64,000 nucleotides of DNA from an uncultured Comamonas sp. (GTDB lineage Bacteria; Pseudomonadota; Gammaproteobacteria; Burkholderiales; Burkholderiaceae_C), in contig CABIIJ010000065.1 of assembly GCA_902175065.1 (NCBI GenBank), positions 1 through 64,000 of the forward strand, read 5' to 3'. The notes below the pieces were generated by a model. That model saw only the letters and a program-made list of their open reading frames with translations. It was not told the origin of the DNA and did no database searches. The translations under genes and the position numbers were made by a program. Each line of letters opens with the position of its first letter. Position 1 is the first letter of the stretch. This document shows, piece by piece, positions 57,557 through 64,000 of this stretch.

Positions 57557-58615
57557 TCAAATTCGGTCGCGCGTGGTCTGGCGCTGGGTTTGTGCGGGGG
57601 TCACGCTGGCGGCGGACAGTTGTCCGGCAAAAAAAGCGCGGGCAGCGGCGCAGTCTTGCGCGATGCCCCGGGTGAGCGCATCCAGGCTGTCGTATTTCAG
57701 CTCGTCATGCAGTTTGTGCAGCAGTTCCACGCGGATGATTTTACCGTAGCCCCCATCGCCGCCCAGGTGCTGCGGCCAGTCCAGGCAGTGCGTCTCCAGC
57801 AGGACGCGCCCGCCGTTCACATCGTCGGGGTCGAGCGACGGGCGGATACCCAGATTGGCCACGCCGGGCAAAGGCGTCTCGGACAGGCCATGCACCAGCA
57901 CGGCGAAGATGCCGCTGGCGGCAGGCTTCCAGTGGTCGAAGCGCAGGTTCAGCGTGCGAAAGCCGTCGCCCAGGCCGGGGGCGCTTTCGGCCAGGCTGCG
58001 GCCCAGCTTGCGCCCATGCACCACGTGGCCGCTGATGGTGTAGGGGCGGCCCAGCAGGCGCTCGGCCTCCTGCATCTGCCCGGCCGCCAGGGCGGCACGC
58101 ACCTCGGTGCTGGAAACGCGCAGGCCGTGCACCTCGTAGCTGTTCATGCGGGCCACTTCAAAGCCCTGGGCCTGTCCGGCGGCATCGAGCAGGGCATAGT
58201 CCCCGGCACGTTTGGCGCCAAAGCGGAAATCGTCGCCCACCAGCACATAGCGTGCGCCCAGGCCGTCCAGCAGCACCTCGTCGATGAACGCCTGGGGCGC
58301 CAGGCTGGCCAGCGCGTGGTTGAAGGGCAGGATCACCACCTGATCGAGTCCACAGACACGCAGTTGCGAGAGCTTGTCGCGCAGCGTGCCGACGCGGGCC
58401 GGGGCCAGTTCCGGCTTGCCCAGCACCCCGGCAAAATAGTCGCGCGGGTGCGGCTCGAACGTCACCGCGCAACTGGGCAGGCCACGCTGGGCGGCTTCGG
58501 CCCGCAGCAACCCCAGCATGGCCTGATGGCCACGGTGCACGCCGTCGAAGTTGCCGATGGTCAGGGCGCAGGCCGGGGCCAGGCCCGCCTGCCGGTAGCC
58601 GAGGAAAATCTTCAT
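57557..58615 (-). CDS. ribF: Bifunctional riboflavin kinase/FAD synthetase
   Basis: RibF phosphorylates riboflavin to FMN and adenylates it to FAD. The N-terminal adenylyltransferase half has LTIGNFDGVHRGHQAMLGLL, FEPHPRDYF, LVGDDFRFGAKRAGDY and SSTEVRAAL. The C-terminal kinase half has GHVVHGRKLGRSL, TLNLRF, GVANLGIRPS and VLLETHCLDW. Between GRSL and the TLNL motif there is an insertion of about 10 residues (AESAPGLGDG) relative to E. coli. The 352-residue length is otherwise slightly long. It is the first gene of the ileS-lspA operon, 110 bases upstream of ileS. Confidence 0.96.
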   Translation of the reverse strand: MKIFLGYRQAGLAPACALTIGNFDGVHRGHQAMLGLLRAEAAQRGLPSCAVTFEPHPRDYFAGVLGKPELAPARVGTLRDKLSQLRVCGLDQVVILPFNHALASLAPQAFIDEVLLDGLGARYVLVGDDFRFGAKRAGDYALLDAAGQAQGFEVARMNSYEVHGLRVSSTEVRAALAAGQMQEAERLLGRPYTISGHVVHGRKLGRSLAESAPGLGDGFRTLNLRFDHWKPAASGIFAVLVHGLSETPLPGVANLGIRPSLDPDDVNGGRVLLETHCLDWPQHLGGDGGYGKIIRVELLHKLHDELKYDSLDALTRGIAQDCAAARAFFAGQLSAASVTPAQTQRQTTRDRI

Positions 58616-58678
58616 GCCAGGGGGAGGGTGTGAGGGTGAAAAAACAAAACCGCACAGTATAGGCCGTGCCCCGCAAGC

Positions 58679-59341
58679 TCAGTCGCCCAGGGAGCGGGTC
58701 AGCGCATCCAGGCGCTCCTGCAACTGCGCTACCTGGGCTTCCAGCAGGGCCACGCGCTCGCTCAGGTCGGCCAGTCCGATAGCAGGCGCGGCGTGGCCGG
58801 TGGCCGTCACGGCAGGCAAGACCGGTGTGCCGCACAGCAGTTGCGCCCAGCGTGCTTCGCGGGCGCCGGGGGCCTTGGGCAGCAGTTGCACCAGGGGGCC
58901 GCCTTTGTCTGCGCTGCGCTCCTGCAGTTCTTCCAGGAATGCTTCGACCGAGGACGTATCGGCAAAGCGGTGCCAGCGCTCGGCATTGGTGCGCAGCTCG
59001 GCGGCGGTTTGCGGGCCGCGCAAGATCAGCAGGCCCAGCAGGGCCGATGCCTGGCTGGGCACGCCCAGCACGCGCTCGAAGTTGTGCTCCCAGCGCATGG
59101 CGCGTTGGCCGCTGACCTCGATCACCAGATGGCGCTCGCGCAGCGCATCCAGGGCGGCCAGGGCATCGGCCTCGGCAAGCTGCATCAGCGGCTCGCGGCT
59201 GGTTTTCTGGTTGCAGCCGGACAGCAGGCTGTTCAGCGTCAGCGGGTAGCTGTCGGGCACGGTGCGCTGCTTTTCCAGCAGCGTGGCCAGGACGCGGGCC
59301 TGTTCGGCGCTCAGGGGGGTGTTTTGGTGGTCAAAAGGCAT
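58679..59341 (-). CDS. yceH: YceH-family (DUF480) protein
   Basis: YceH is a conserved protein of unknown role built from two winged-helix domains. The 220-residue protein contains [20 protein letters not shown] and [20 protein letters not shown], plus [15 protein letters not shown] and [20 protein letters not shown], all hallmarks. The C-terminal residues 180-220 form a heptad-like coiled coil ([20 protein letters not shown]). It is divergent from purN with 44 bases between, and lies 63 bases upstream of ribF on the same strand. Confidence 0.92.
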   Translation of the reverse strand: MPFDHQNTPLSAEQARVLATLLEKQRTVPDSYPLTLNSLLSGCNQKTSREPLMQLAEADALAALDALRERHLVIEVSGQRAMRWEHNFERVLGVPSQASALLGLLILRGPQTAAELRTNAERWHRFADTSSVEAFLEELQERSADKGGPLVQLLPKAPGAREARWAQLLCGTPVLPAVTATGHAAPAIGLADLSERVALLEAQVAQLQERLDALTRSLGD

Positions 59342-59385
59342 GGCAGGTGGCGAAACGGGATGGGGCAGGGATAATCGCGCCCTCT

Positions 59386-59970
59386 ATGAAAAACATCGTG
59401 ATTCTCATCTCAGGCAGCGGCTCGAACATGGCCGCTATTGTGCGTGCTGCCCAGCAGGGCGATTGGGCTGGCCGGCATGGCGCCCGCATTGCTGCCGTGA
59501 TCAGCAACAGGGCCGATGCCAAAGGGCTGCAATTTGCCCGGGACAACGGCATCGCCACCGCCGTGCTCGACCACAAGGCCTTTGCCAGCCGCGAGGATTT
59601 CGATGCCGCCCTGGCGCAGTTGATCGACCAGTACCAGCCCGCCCTGGTGGTGCTGGCCGGTTTCATGCGCATCCTCACGCCCGGCTTCGTCGCCCACTTT
59701 GCCGGGCGGCTGCTGAACATCCACCCCTCGCTGCTGCCCGCCTTCACCGGCCTGCACACCCACCAACGCGCCATTGATGCGGGCTGCAAGTTTGCCGGCT
59801 GCACCGTCCACATCGTCACGCAGGAACTGGACGACGGCCCCATCCTGGAACAGGCCGTGGTGCCCGTGCTGCCCGATGACACCGCCGACACCCTGGCCGC
59901 CCGCGTGCTGACGCAGGAACACGTCATCTACCCGCGTGCGGTGTTCAACTTTATTAAAAACAAGAGCTGA
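59386..59970 (+). CDS. purN: Phosphoribosylglycinamide formyltransferase
   Basis: PurN adds a formyl group from 10-formyl-THF to GAR in purine synthesis. The 194-residue protein begins MKNIVILISGSGSNMAAIVR. It has VLAGFMRILTPGFV, the catalytic NIHPSLLPAFTGLHTHQRAI with Asn, His, and a later Asp in VTQELDDGPIL. The ATG at 59386 has no Shine-Dalgarno, but GATAAT lies ten bases upstream. The stop codon is in a degenerate AGCT-type repeat (FNFIKNKS end), so the last residues are encoded by the repeat. Confidence 0.96.
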   Translation: MKNIVILISGSGSNMAAIVRAAQQGDWAGRHGARIAAVISNRADAKGLQFARDNGIATAVLDHKAFASREDFDAALAQLIDQYQPALVVLAGFMRILTPGFVAHFAGRLLNIHPSLLPAFTGLHTHQRAIDAGCKFAGCTVHIVTQELDDGPILEQAVVPVLPDDTADTLAARVLTQEHVIYPRAVFNFIKNKS

Positions 59971-60015
59971 TAGCGCTTTATACAAAAGCGTTTCAGGCCA
60001 AAAACACTGAAAAAA
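59964..60015. repeat. Degenerate AGCT-type repeat between purN and rsmB
   Basis: GAGCTGATAGCGCTTTATAC, then AAAAGCGTTTCAGG and ACACTGAAAAAAC, match the copy at 36886 in order. The purN TGA stop is part of it. It ends just before the rsmB ATG at 60020, so it also provides the rsmB leader. Confidence 0.55.
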
Positions 60016-60019
60016 CGAT

Positions 60020-61291
60020 ATGCACCCCAAAGCCCTTCTGGATGCCTGCGCCGAACTGGTGCAGCAAGTCATGCTGCTGCAACACCCGGCGGACAGCGTC
60101 GTCTCGCGCTTCTTCCGCCAGCACCGCAACCTCGGCCCGCGCGAACGCGCCACGCTGGCCGAAACCGCCTACACCGTGCTGCGCCACAAGCTGCGCTTTG
60201 AAGCCCTGGCCCGCAGCGGCAGCGGGGCGCGGGAACGCCGGCTGGCGATCCTGGGCTTTGCCGGGCCGCGCACCCTGCTGCAAGCAGCCCTGCACCCGGC
60301 AGAAAAAACCTGGCTGCAAGAGTGCGATGCCGTGCAGACCGCCGACCTGCTGCCCCAGCACCGCCACAACCTGCCCCAGTGGCTGGCCGAGGCGCTGCAA
60401 GCCCAGGTGGGCGAACAGTTCGACGCGCTGGCCGCCAGCCTGCTCGCATCCGCGCCGCTGGATTTGCGCGTCAATACCCTGAACGCCAAGCGCGAGGCCG
60501 TGCAGAAGGAGCTGGCCGTCGCCGGCATCGCCGCCACCATCACGCCGTATTCCCCCTGGGGCCTGCGCGTGGACGACAAACCGGTGCTGACCAAGCTGGA
60601 TGCCTTCCAGCAAGGCCGCATCGAAGTGCAGGACGAAGGCTCGCAGCTGCTGGCCCTGCTGCTGGATGCCAAGCGCGGTGAAATGGTGGTGGATTTTTGC
60701 GCCGGCGCGGGCGGCAAGACCCTGGCCATCGGGGCACAGATGCGCAATACGGGCCGCTTGTATGCGTTCGACGTCTCGGCCCACCGCCTCGAAGCCCTCA
60801 AGCCCCGGCTGGCGCGTTCCGGCCTGTCCAACGTCCACCCCGCCGCCCTGGCGCACGAGCGCGACGAGCGCGTCAAGCGCCTGGCCGGCAAGATCGACCG
60901 CGTGCTGGTCGATGCCCCCTGCTCCGGCCTGGGCACCCTGCGCCGCAACCCCGATCTGAAATGGCGGCAAAGCCCGCAGTCCGTCGCCGAACTCACCGCC
61001 AAGCAGACCGCCATTCTGGACAGCGCTGCCCGCCTGGTGAAAAGCGGTGGCCGTCTGGTCTACGCCACCTGCTCCATGCTGCCCGAAGAAAACGAGCGCA
61101 TTGCCGAAGCCTTCCAGCAGGCCCACCCCGACTTCGCGCCGCTGGACGCGGGCGACACCCTGGCGCAACTGAAAGTCGACAATGCCGCCAGCCTGTGCGC
61201 AGGCGGCAGCACCGGCACGCAATACGTGCGCCTGTGGCCGCATACCCATCAGGTCGATGGCTTTTTTGCAGCGGCATGGCAGCGCACATAA
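60020..61291 (+). CDS. rsmB: 16S rRNA m5C967 methyltransferase RsmB
   Basis: RsmB methylates cytosine 967 of 16S rRNA. The 423-residue protein has an N-terminal NusB-like region (about 1-140; RNLGPRERATLAETAYTVLR). The SAM domain has VVDFCAGAGGKTLAIGAQM, FDVSAHRLEAL, the first cysteine in VDAPCSGLGTLRRNPDLKWR, and the second in LVYATCSMLPEENE. In this E. coli-like enzyme the two cysteines are in their normal places. It follows purN with a 49-base gap holding a repeat. It ends in a strong two-way terminator. Confidence 0.94.
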   Translation: MHPKALLDACAELVQQVMLLQHPADSVVSRFFRQHRNLGPRERATLAETAYTVLRHKLRFEALARSGSGARERRLAILGFAGPRTLLQAALHPAEKTWLQECDAVQTADLLPQHRHNLPQWLAEALQAQVGEQFDALAASLLASAPLDLRVNTLNAKREAVQKELAVAGIAATITPYSPWGLRVDDKPVLTKLDAFQQGRIEVQDEGSQLLALLLDAKRGEMVVDFCAGAGGKTLAIGAQMRNTGRLYAFDVSAHRLEALKPRLARSGLSNVHPAALAHERDERVKRLAGKIDRVLVDAPCSGLGTLRRNPDLKWRQSPQSVAELTAKQTAILDSAARLVKSGGRLVYATCSMLPEENERIAEAFQQAHPDFAPLDAGDTLAQLKVDNAASLCAGGSTGTQYVRLWPHTHQVDGFFAAAWQRT

Positions 61292-61303
61292 AGTGATTCA
61301 ATA

Positions 61304-61389
61304 AAAATAGCTGCTTGCGCTGTTAAATAGCTTATTTCAGATAGTTATCTAACTGAAATCTTTTATTTTTCAGCGCAAGCAGCTATTTT
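61304..61389. terminator. AGCT-type hairpin repeat, perfect two-way terminator
   Basis: AAAATAGCTGCTTGCGCTG (61304-61322) and its exact complement (61371-61389) enclose inner arms ATTTCAG and CTGAAAT. T runs follow on both strands. It separates rsmB from the convergent chemoreceptor gene. Confidence 0.88.
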
Positions 61390-61427
61390 TTTAAAGTTTT
61401 CTGATCTTTCAGCGGCAAACCCGCCGC

Positions 61428-63014
61428 TCAGGCCAGTTGCAAACGCATCGCTGGCGCAGCTTCGGGCAGTGTCGCGCCGTGCCCTTGCCCCAGGTCGAAG
61501 ATGCTGACGGATTGCACCAGCGCCTGCGCCTGGCTTTGCAGGCTGCTGGCGGCGGCGGCCATTTCCTCGACCAGGGCGGCGTTCTGCTGGGTCATCTGGT
61601 CCATCTGGCTGATGGCCGCACCGACCTCGGTCACGCCCTGGCTCTGCTGGCGGGTGGCGGTGCTGATTTCCCCCATCAGCGTGGTGACGCGGCGAATGGC
61701 TTCGACCACCTCCTGCATGGTGGCCCCGGCGCGGCCGGCCTGGGCGGTGCCGGTCTGCACGCGCTGCACGCTGTTGTCGATCAGCTGCTTGATCTCCTTG
61801 GCCGCCTCGGCGCTGCGCCCGGCCAGGCTGCGCACCTCGCTGGCAACGACGGCAAAGCCCCGGCCCTGCTCGCCCGCACGGGCTGCTTCCACAGCGGCGT
61901 TCAGCGCCAGGATGTTGGTCTGGAAGGCGATGCCGTCGATCACGCCGATGATGTTGGCCATGCGCTCGGAACTGGTGGCAATCTCCTGCATGGTGCCGAC
62001 CACTTCCTGCACCACCTCGCCGCCGCGCTCGGCCACTTGCGAGGCGGATTGCGCGAGCTGATTGGCCTGCAGCGCGTTGTCGGCGTTGTGGCGCACGGTG
62101 CTGCTCAGTTGCTCCATCGAGGCGGCAGTCTGCTGCAAGGCGCTGGCCTGCTGCTCGGTGCGGCCACTCAAGTCCAGGTTCGCCTGGGCGATTTCCGCGC
62201 TGGCCCCGGCCACGCTTTCCGAGCCGTTGCGCACCTGCGCGACGACCTGGCGCAACCCGCCGACCATTTCCTGCTGCGCTTGCAGCAGCAAGGCGGTTTC
62301 ATTCGTGCCCGCGACAGGGGGGCGCTCGCGCAGTTGCCCCGCCGCCACGGCACGGGACAGGCCGACCACCTCCTGCAGCGGCCTGGTGATGGCCAGCACG
62401 GTGGAGCGGGCCAGCAGCAGGGCGGCGACCAGGGCCAGCCCGATGCTCAGCCAGACGCCGCTCTGGATGGCCGCGATGTCGGCATGGGCCTGGGTGACGG
62501 AGGCGTTCAGGCGCTGGCTTTGCAGGGTTTTGAGCGTGGCGATGGCGCTGCCGTAGCCGTGCAGGATGCCGCCCACCTCGTCCATCAGGTAATTGCGGGC
62601 GCTGCCCTGGTTGCCCTTGTCCATCAGGCCGATGAGGTGTTCCTGGGCCTGCACGTACTGCTGGCGCTGGGCCAGCACGTCCTGCAGCAGTGCCTGGCCT
62701 TCCGCATCGGTGATGCGGGTTTGCAGCTGCTGCACCACTTCGCCGATGCGTTTGCGCGAGGTGTAGATCTGCTGCTTGAGCGCGTCGTACTCTTCCAGCC
62801 CCTTGACGATCAGCAGATCGCGCAGGGCCTCGGCGATGATGTGGCGGTTCTCGTCGACTTCGTTGAGCATGGAGACATTGGGCATGTCCTGCTCGCTGAT
62901 CTGGTTGAAGCCGTTGCCGATGGCGGCGCTTTTATACAGGGCCATGGCCCCTTGCAGGCAGATCAGTAGGCTGATGAGCGCAAAGCCCAGGGTCAGGCGG
63001 GTGGCGATTTTCAT
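61428..63014 (-). CDS. Tsr-type methyl-accepting chemotaxis protein
   Basis: This 528-residue transmembrane receptor has an N-terminal helix (about 7-27). A periplasmic helical-bundle domain (about 28-190, four-helix-bundle type MCP-like) and a second helix near 192-212 follow, then HAMP ([20 protein letters not shown]). The signalling domain contains [20 protein letters not shown] and [20 protein letters not shown]. Its ligand is unknown. There is no pentapeptide tether. A strong AAGGAGG lies seven bases before the ATG at 63014; an upstream in-frame extension to 63128 is rejected. Confidence 0.94.
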   Translation of the reverse strand: MKIATRLTLGFALISLLICLQGAMALYKSAAIGNGFNQISEQDMPNVSMLNEVDENRHIIAEALRDLLIVKGLEEYDALKQQIYTSRKRIGEVVQQLQTRITDAEGQALLQDVLAQRQQYVQAQEHLIGLMDKGNQGSARNYLMDEVGGILHGYGSAIATLKTLQSQRLNASVTQAHADIAAIQSGVWLSIGLALVAALLLARSTVLAITRPLQEVVGLSRAVAAGQLRERPPVAGTNETALLLQAQQEMVGGLRQVVAQVRNGSESVAGASAEIAQANLDLSGRTEQQASALQQTAASMEQLSSTVRHNADNALQANQLAQSASQVAERGGEVVQEVVGTMQEIATSSERMANIIGVIDGIAFQTNILALNAAVEAARAGEQGRGFAVVASEVRSLAGRSAEAAKEIKQLIDNSVQRVQTGTAQAGRAGATMQEVVEAIRRVTTLMGEISTATRQQSQGVTEVGAAISQMDQMTQQNAALVEEMAAAASSLQSQAQALVQSVSIFDLGQGHGATLPEAAPAMRLQLA

Positions 63015-63132
63015 GGGGGAAAGCCTCCTTGTGGGGGGAGAGTCGTCGGTGCGGGTAAGCACCTGCGTGCCCGGCGGGTATGCCAGAGTAAGGCGGGTTT
63101 TATAGCAGGGGTAACGGGTTGTAAGCAACGGT

Positions 63133-63151
63133 GGGAACCCCTAGGGTTCCC
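63133..63151. promoter_or_regulatory. Palindrome in the receptor-rpsO divergent region
   Basis: GGGAACCC and GGGTTCCC flank CTA, an 8-base arm palindrome. It lies about 120 bases upstream of the receptor start and 30 bases before the rpsO -35. It could be a repressor site for the receptor gene or simple structure. Confidence 0.35.
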
Positions 63152-63181
63152 TAGGAATGCCCTTGTGAAGGTGCAACCCCT

Positions 63182-63210
63182 TTGGGGAAATTGGGCGCAA
63201 GTGCTAGAAT
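63182..63210 (+). promoter_or_regulatory. Promoter of rpsO
   Basis: TTGGGG (63182-63187), a 17-base spacer and TAGAAT (63205-63210) form a plausible sigma-70 promoter. It leaves a leader of about 90 bases before rpsO. Confidence 0.55.
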
Positions 63211-63235
63211 TGCCGGGTTTTGCATGGTGCAGAAC

Positions 63236-63303
63236 GCACGCCGGGGCCTTTCCAGTCCGGGCGCAAGTCATTAGGGTGCGCCGCACCCATTCATCTAAGG
63301 AAA
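63236..63303 (+). promoter_or_regulatory. Structured rpsO leader, possible S15 autoregulation site
   Basis: GGGTGC (63274-63279) and GCACCC (63283-63288) form a hairpin just before the TAAGGA Shine-Dalgarno. Further up, CGGGGCC and GTCCGGG segments can pair. S15 represses its own translation through leader structures in several bacteria, and the position fits, though the fold is my inference. Confidence 0.4.
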
Positions 63304-63307
63304 TACC

Positions 63308-63574
63308 ATGATCGCTGCCTCTGTGAAGGCTGAAGTTGTCAAAGCCAATGCCCGCTCGGAAAACGATACCGGCAGCCCGGAAGTGCAAGTCGCACTGCTG
63401 ACCGCCCGTATCAACGAACTGACCCCCCACTTCAAACAGCACGCCAAGGACCACCACGGCCGCCGTGGCCTGCTGCGCATGGTGAGCCGTCGCCGCAAGC
63501 TGCTGGACTACCTCAAGGCCAAGGACGCTGACCGTTACGTGGCCCTGATCGCCAAGCTGGGCCTGCGCAAGTAA
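63308..63574 (+). CDS. rpsO: 30S ribosomal protein S15
   Basis: S15 binds the central domain of 16S rRNA early in assembly. The 88-residue protein has [19 protein letters not shown], the [19 protein letters not shown] rRNA-binding stretch and [20 protein letters not shown], all conserved. TAAGGAAATACC provides the Shine-Dalgarno. It is followed by a strong terminator and then pnp, the usual rpsO-pnp arrangement. Confidence 0.98.
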   Translation: MIAASVKAEVVKANARSENDTGSPEVQVALLTARINELTPHFKQHAKDHHGRRGLLRMVSRRRKLLDYLKAKDADRYVALIAKLGLRK

Positions 63575-63607
63575 GCACAGTGCCTGCGCACTCGATCCGC
63601 TAGGAAT

Positions 63608-63646
63608 GCCTGCGCTGGCCAAGGTCGGCGCAGGCGTTTTTGTTTC
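63608..63646 (+). terminator. Terminator after rpsO
   Basis: GCCTGCGC (63608-63615) and GCGCAGGC (63628-63635) form the stem, with inner TGGCC/GGTCG pairing, followed by GTTTTTGTTTC. Read-through to pnp is likely partial. Confidence 0.88.
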
Positions 63647-63705
63647 TTGTTTTGTGGGGATTGCAGAGCGAAGCTGTGTCATTCCACGTCGGTACTTGCA
63701 AATCC

Positions 63706-63789
63706 ATAGCTGCAAGCGCTGATCTGGAATGGCATCGCGATCTGTAAAGCCCTGAAAACCTTGCTGCCTATGCGGTAGCAGCTATTTTT
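63706..63789. repeat. Degenerate AGCT-type repeat before pnp
   Basis: ATAGCTGCAAGCGCT at the left and TGCGGTAGCAGCTAT at the right are imperfect inverted arms. The middle holds CCTGAAAACC. It ends about 14 bases before the pnp ATG. Confidence 0.5.
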
Positions 63790-63803
63790 AAAGGAATATC
63801 GCA

Positions 63804-64000
63804 ATGACCATGTTCAACAAAGTCACCAAAACCTTCCAGTGGGGGCAGCACACCGTCACCATGGAAACCGGCGAAATCGCCCGCCAGGCCAGCGGCGCCG
63901 TGCTGGTGAACATCGACGACACCGTGGTGCTGGCCACCGTCGTCGCCTCCAAGAACGCCAAGCCCGGCCAGGACTTCTTCCCGCTGACCGTGGACTACAT
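63804..64000 (+). CDS. pnp: Polynucleotide phosphorylase, 5' part (runs off the window)
   Basis: PNPase degrades RNA 3' to 5' with phosphate and is a degradosome member. Only the first 65 codons are inside the window. The reading is [20 protein letters not shown], then [20 protein letters not shown] and [20 protein letters not shown], which match the first RNase PH domain. AAAGGA lies about eight bases before the ATG. The gene is cut by the window edge, not truncated in the genome as far as can be seen. Confidence 0.95.
   Translation, partial: MTMFNKVTKTFQWGQHTVTMETGEIARQASGAVLVNIDDTVVLATVVASKNAKPGQDFFPLTVDY

Noticed and set aside
54573-57749. A 1058-codon open frame opposite ileS
   Set aside because: Antisense shadow. 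IleS has HIGH and KMSKS motifs on the minus strand.

Overview
The window is high-GC DNA (roughly 64% by eye). Its gene content and order point to a betaproteobacterium of the order Burkholderiales, most likely family Comamonadaceae. Supporting signs are the yceD-rpmF-plsX-fabH-fabD-fabG-acpP-fabF-rpoE-rseA run, ribF-ileS-lspA, accB-accC-prmA-zinc-ribbon protein-PfkB kinase, DUF3422, maf next to an RsmI-like methylase, and short AGCT-type hairpin repeats between genes. This placement is inference from recognised families, not a database result. No rRNA, tRNA, CRISPR array, prophage, transposase gene or plasmid function was found.

Layout. 1-5 kb: aroE-mtgA (overlapping), ruvC, a secreted nuclease, an uncharacterised protein and a TlpA thioredoxin. 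4.8-9.9 kb: accB, accC, prmA, a zinc-ribbon membrane protein with a Pro-Glu tract, and a PfkB-family kinase. 10.2-22.3 kb is the most accessory part and is devoted to signalling: two related hybrid histidine kinases, each ending in a receiver and an HPt-like domain; an overlapping REC-HD-GYP protein; a decayed LysR regulator; two near-identical Aer-like PAS chemoreceptors; and a small secreted His-rich protein between them. 22.4-29.1 kb, minus strand: queF, an OPT transporter, yaaA and rne. 29.6-32.4 kb: rluC, a HAD phosphatase and an S49 peptidase. 32.5-33.9 kb, minus strand: an RsmI-like methylase and a Maf protein. 33.9-43 kb: the fatty-acid synthesis operon, then rpoE, rseA and a spermidine-synthase-like protein. 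43.2-54.5 kb: DUF3422, DMT transporters, an atypical SDR, dctA with a divergent sensor kinase and a NarL-type regulator, a Na/Pi cotransporter and lspA. 54.5-64 kb: ileS, ribF, yceH, purN, rsmB, a Tsr-type chemoreceptor, rpsO and the start of pnp.

How genes work together. AccB and AccC start fatty-acid synthesis by making malonyl-CoA; FabD, FabH, FabG, AcpP and FabF use it, and PlsX passes acyl chains to phospholipid synthesis. RNase E, PNPase, S15, RluC, RsmB, PrmA and YceD form a translation and RNA-turnover background. The two kinases and the HD-GYP protein look like a phosphorelay that would lower cyclic di-GMP.

The least explained feature is a set of dispersed inverted-repeat elements. 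One family (at 1, 1786, 9891 and 43024, with solo ends near 19943 and 47889) shares a palindromic core but not always its terminal repeats, and it repeatedly sits just upstream of a gene. A second family of about 80 bp hairpins sits on stop codons and between convergent genes, and in one place appears to encode the N-terminus of a transporter.
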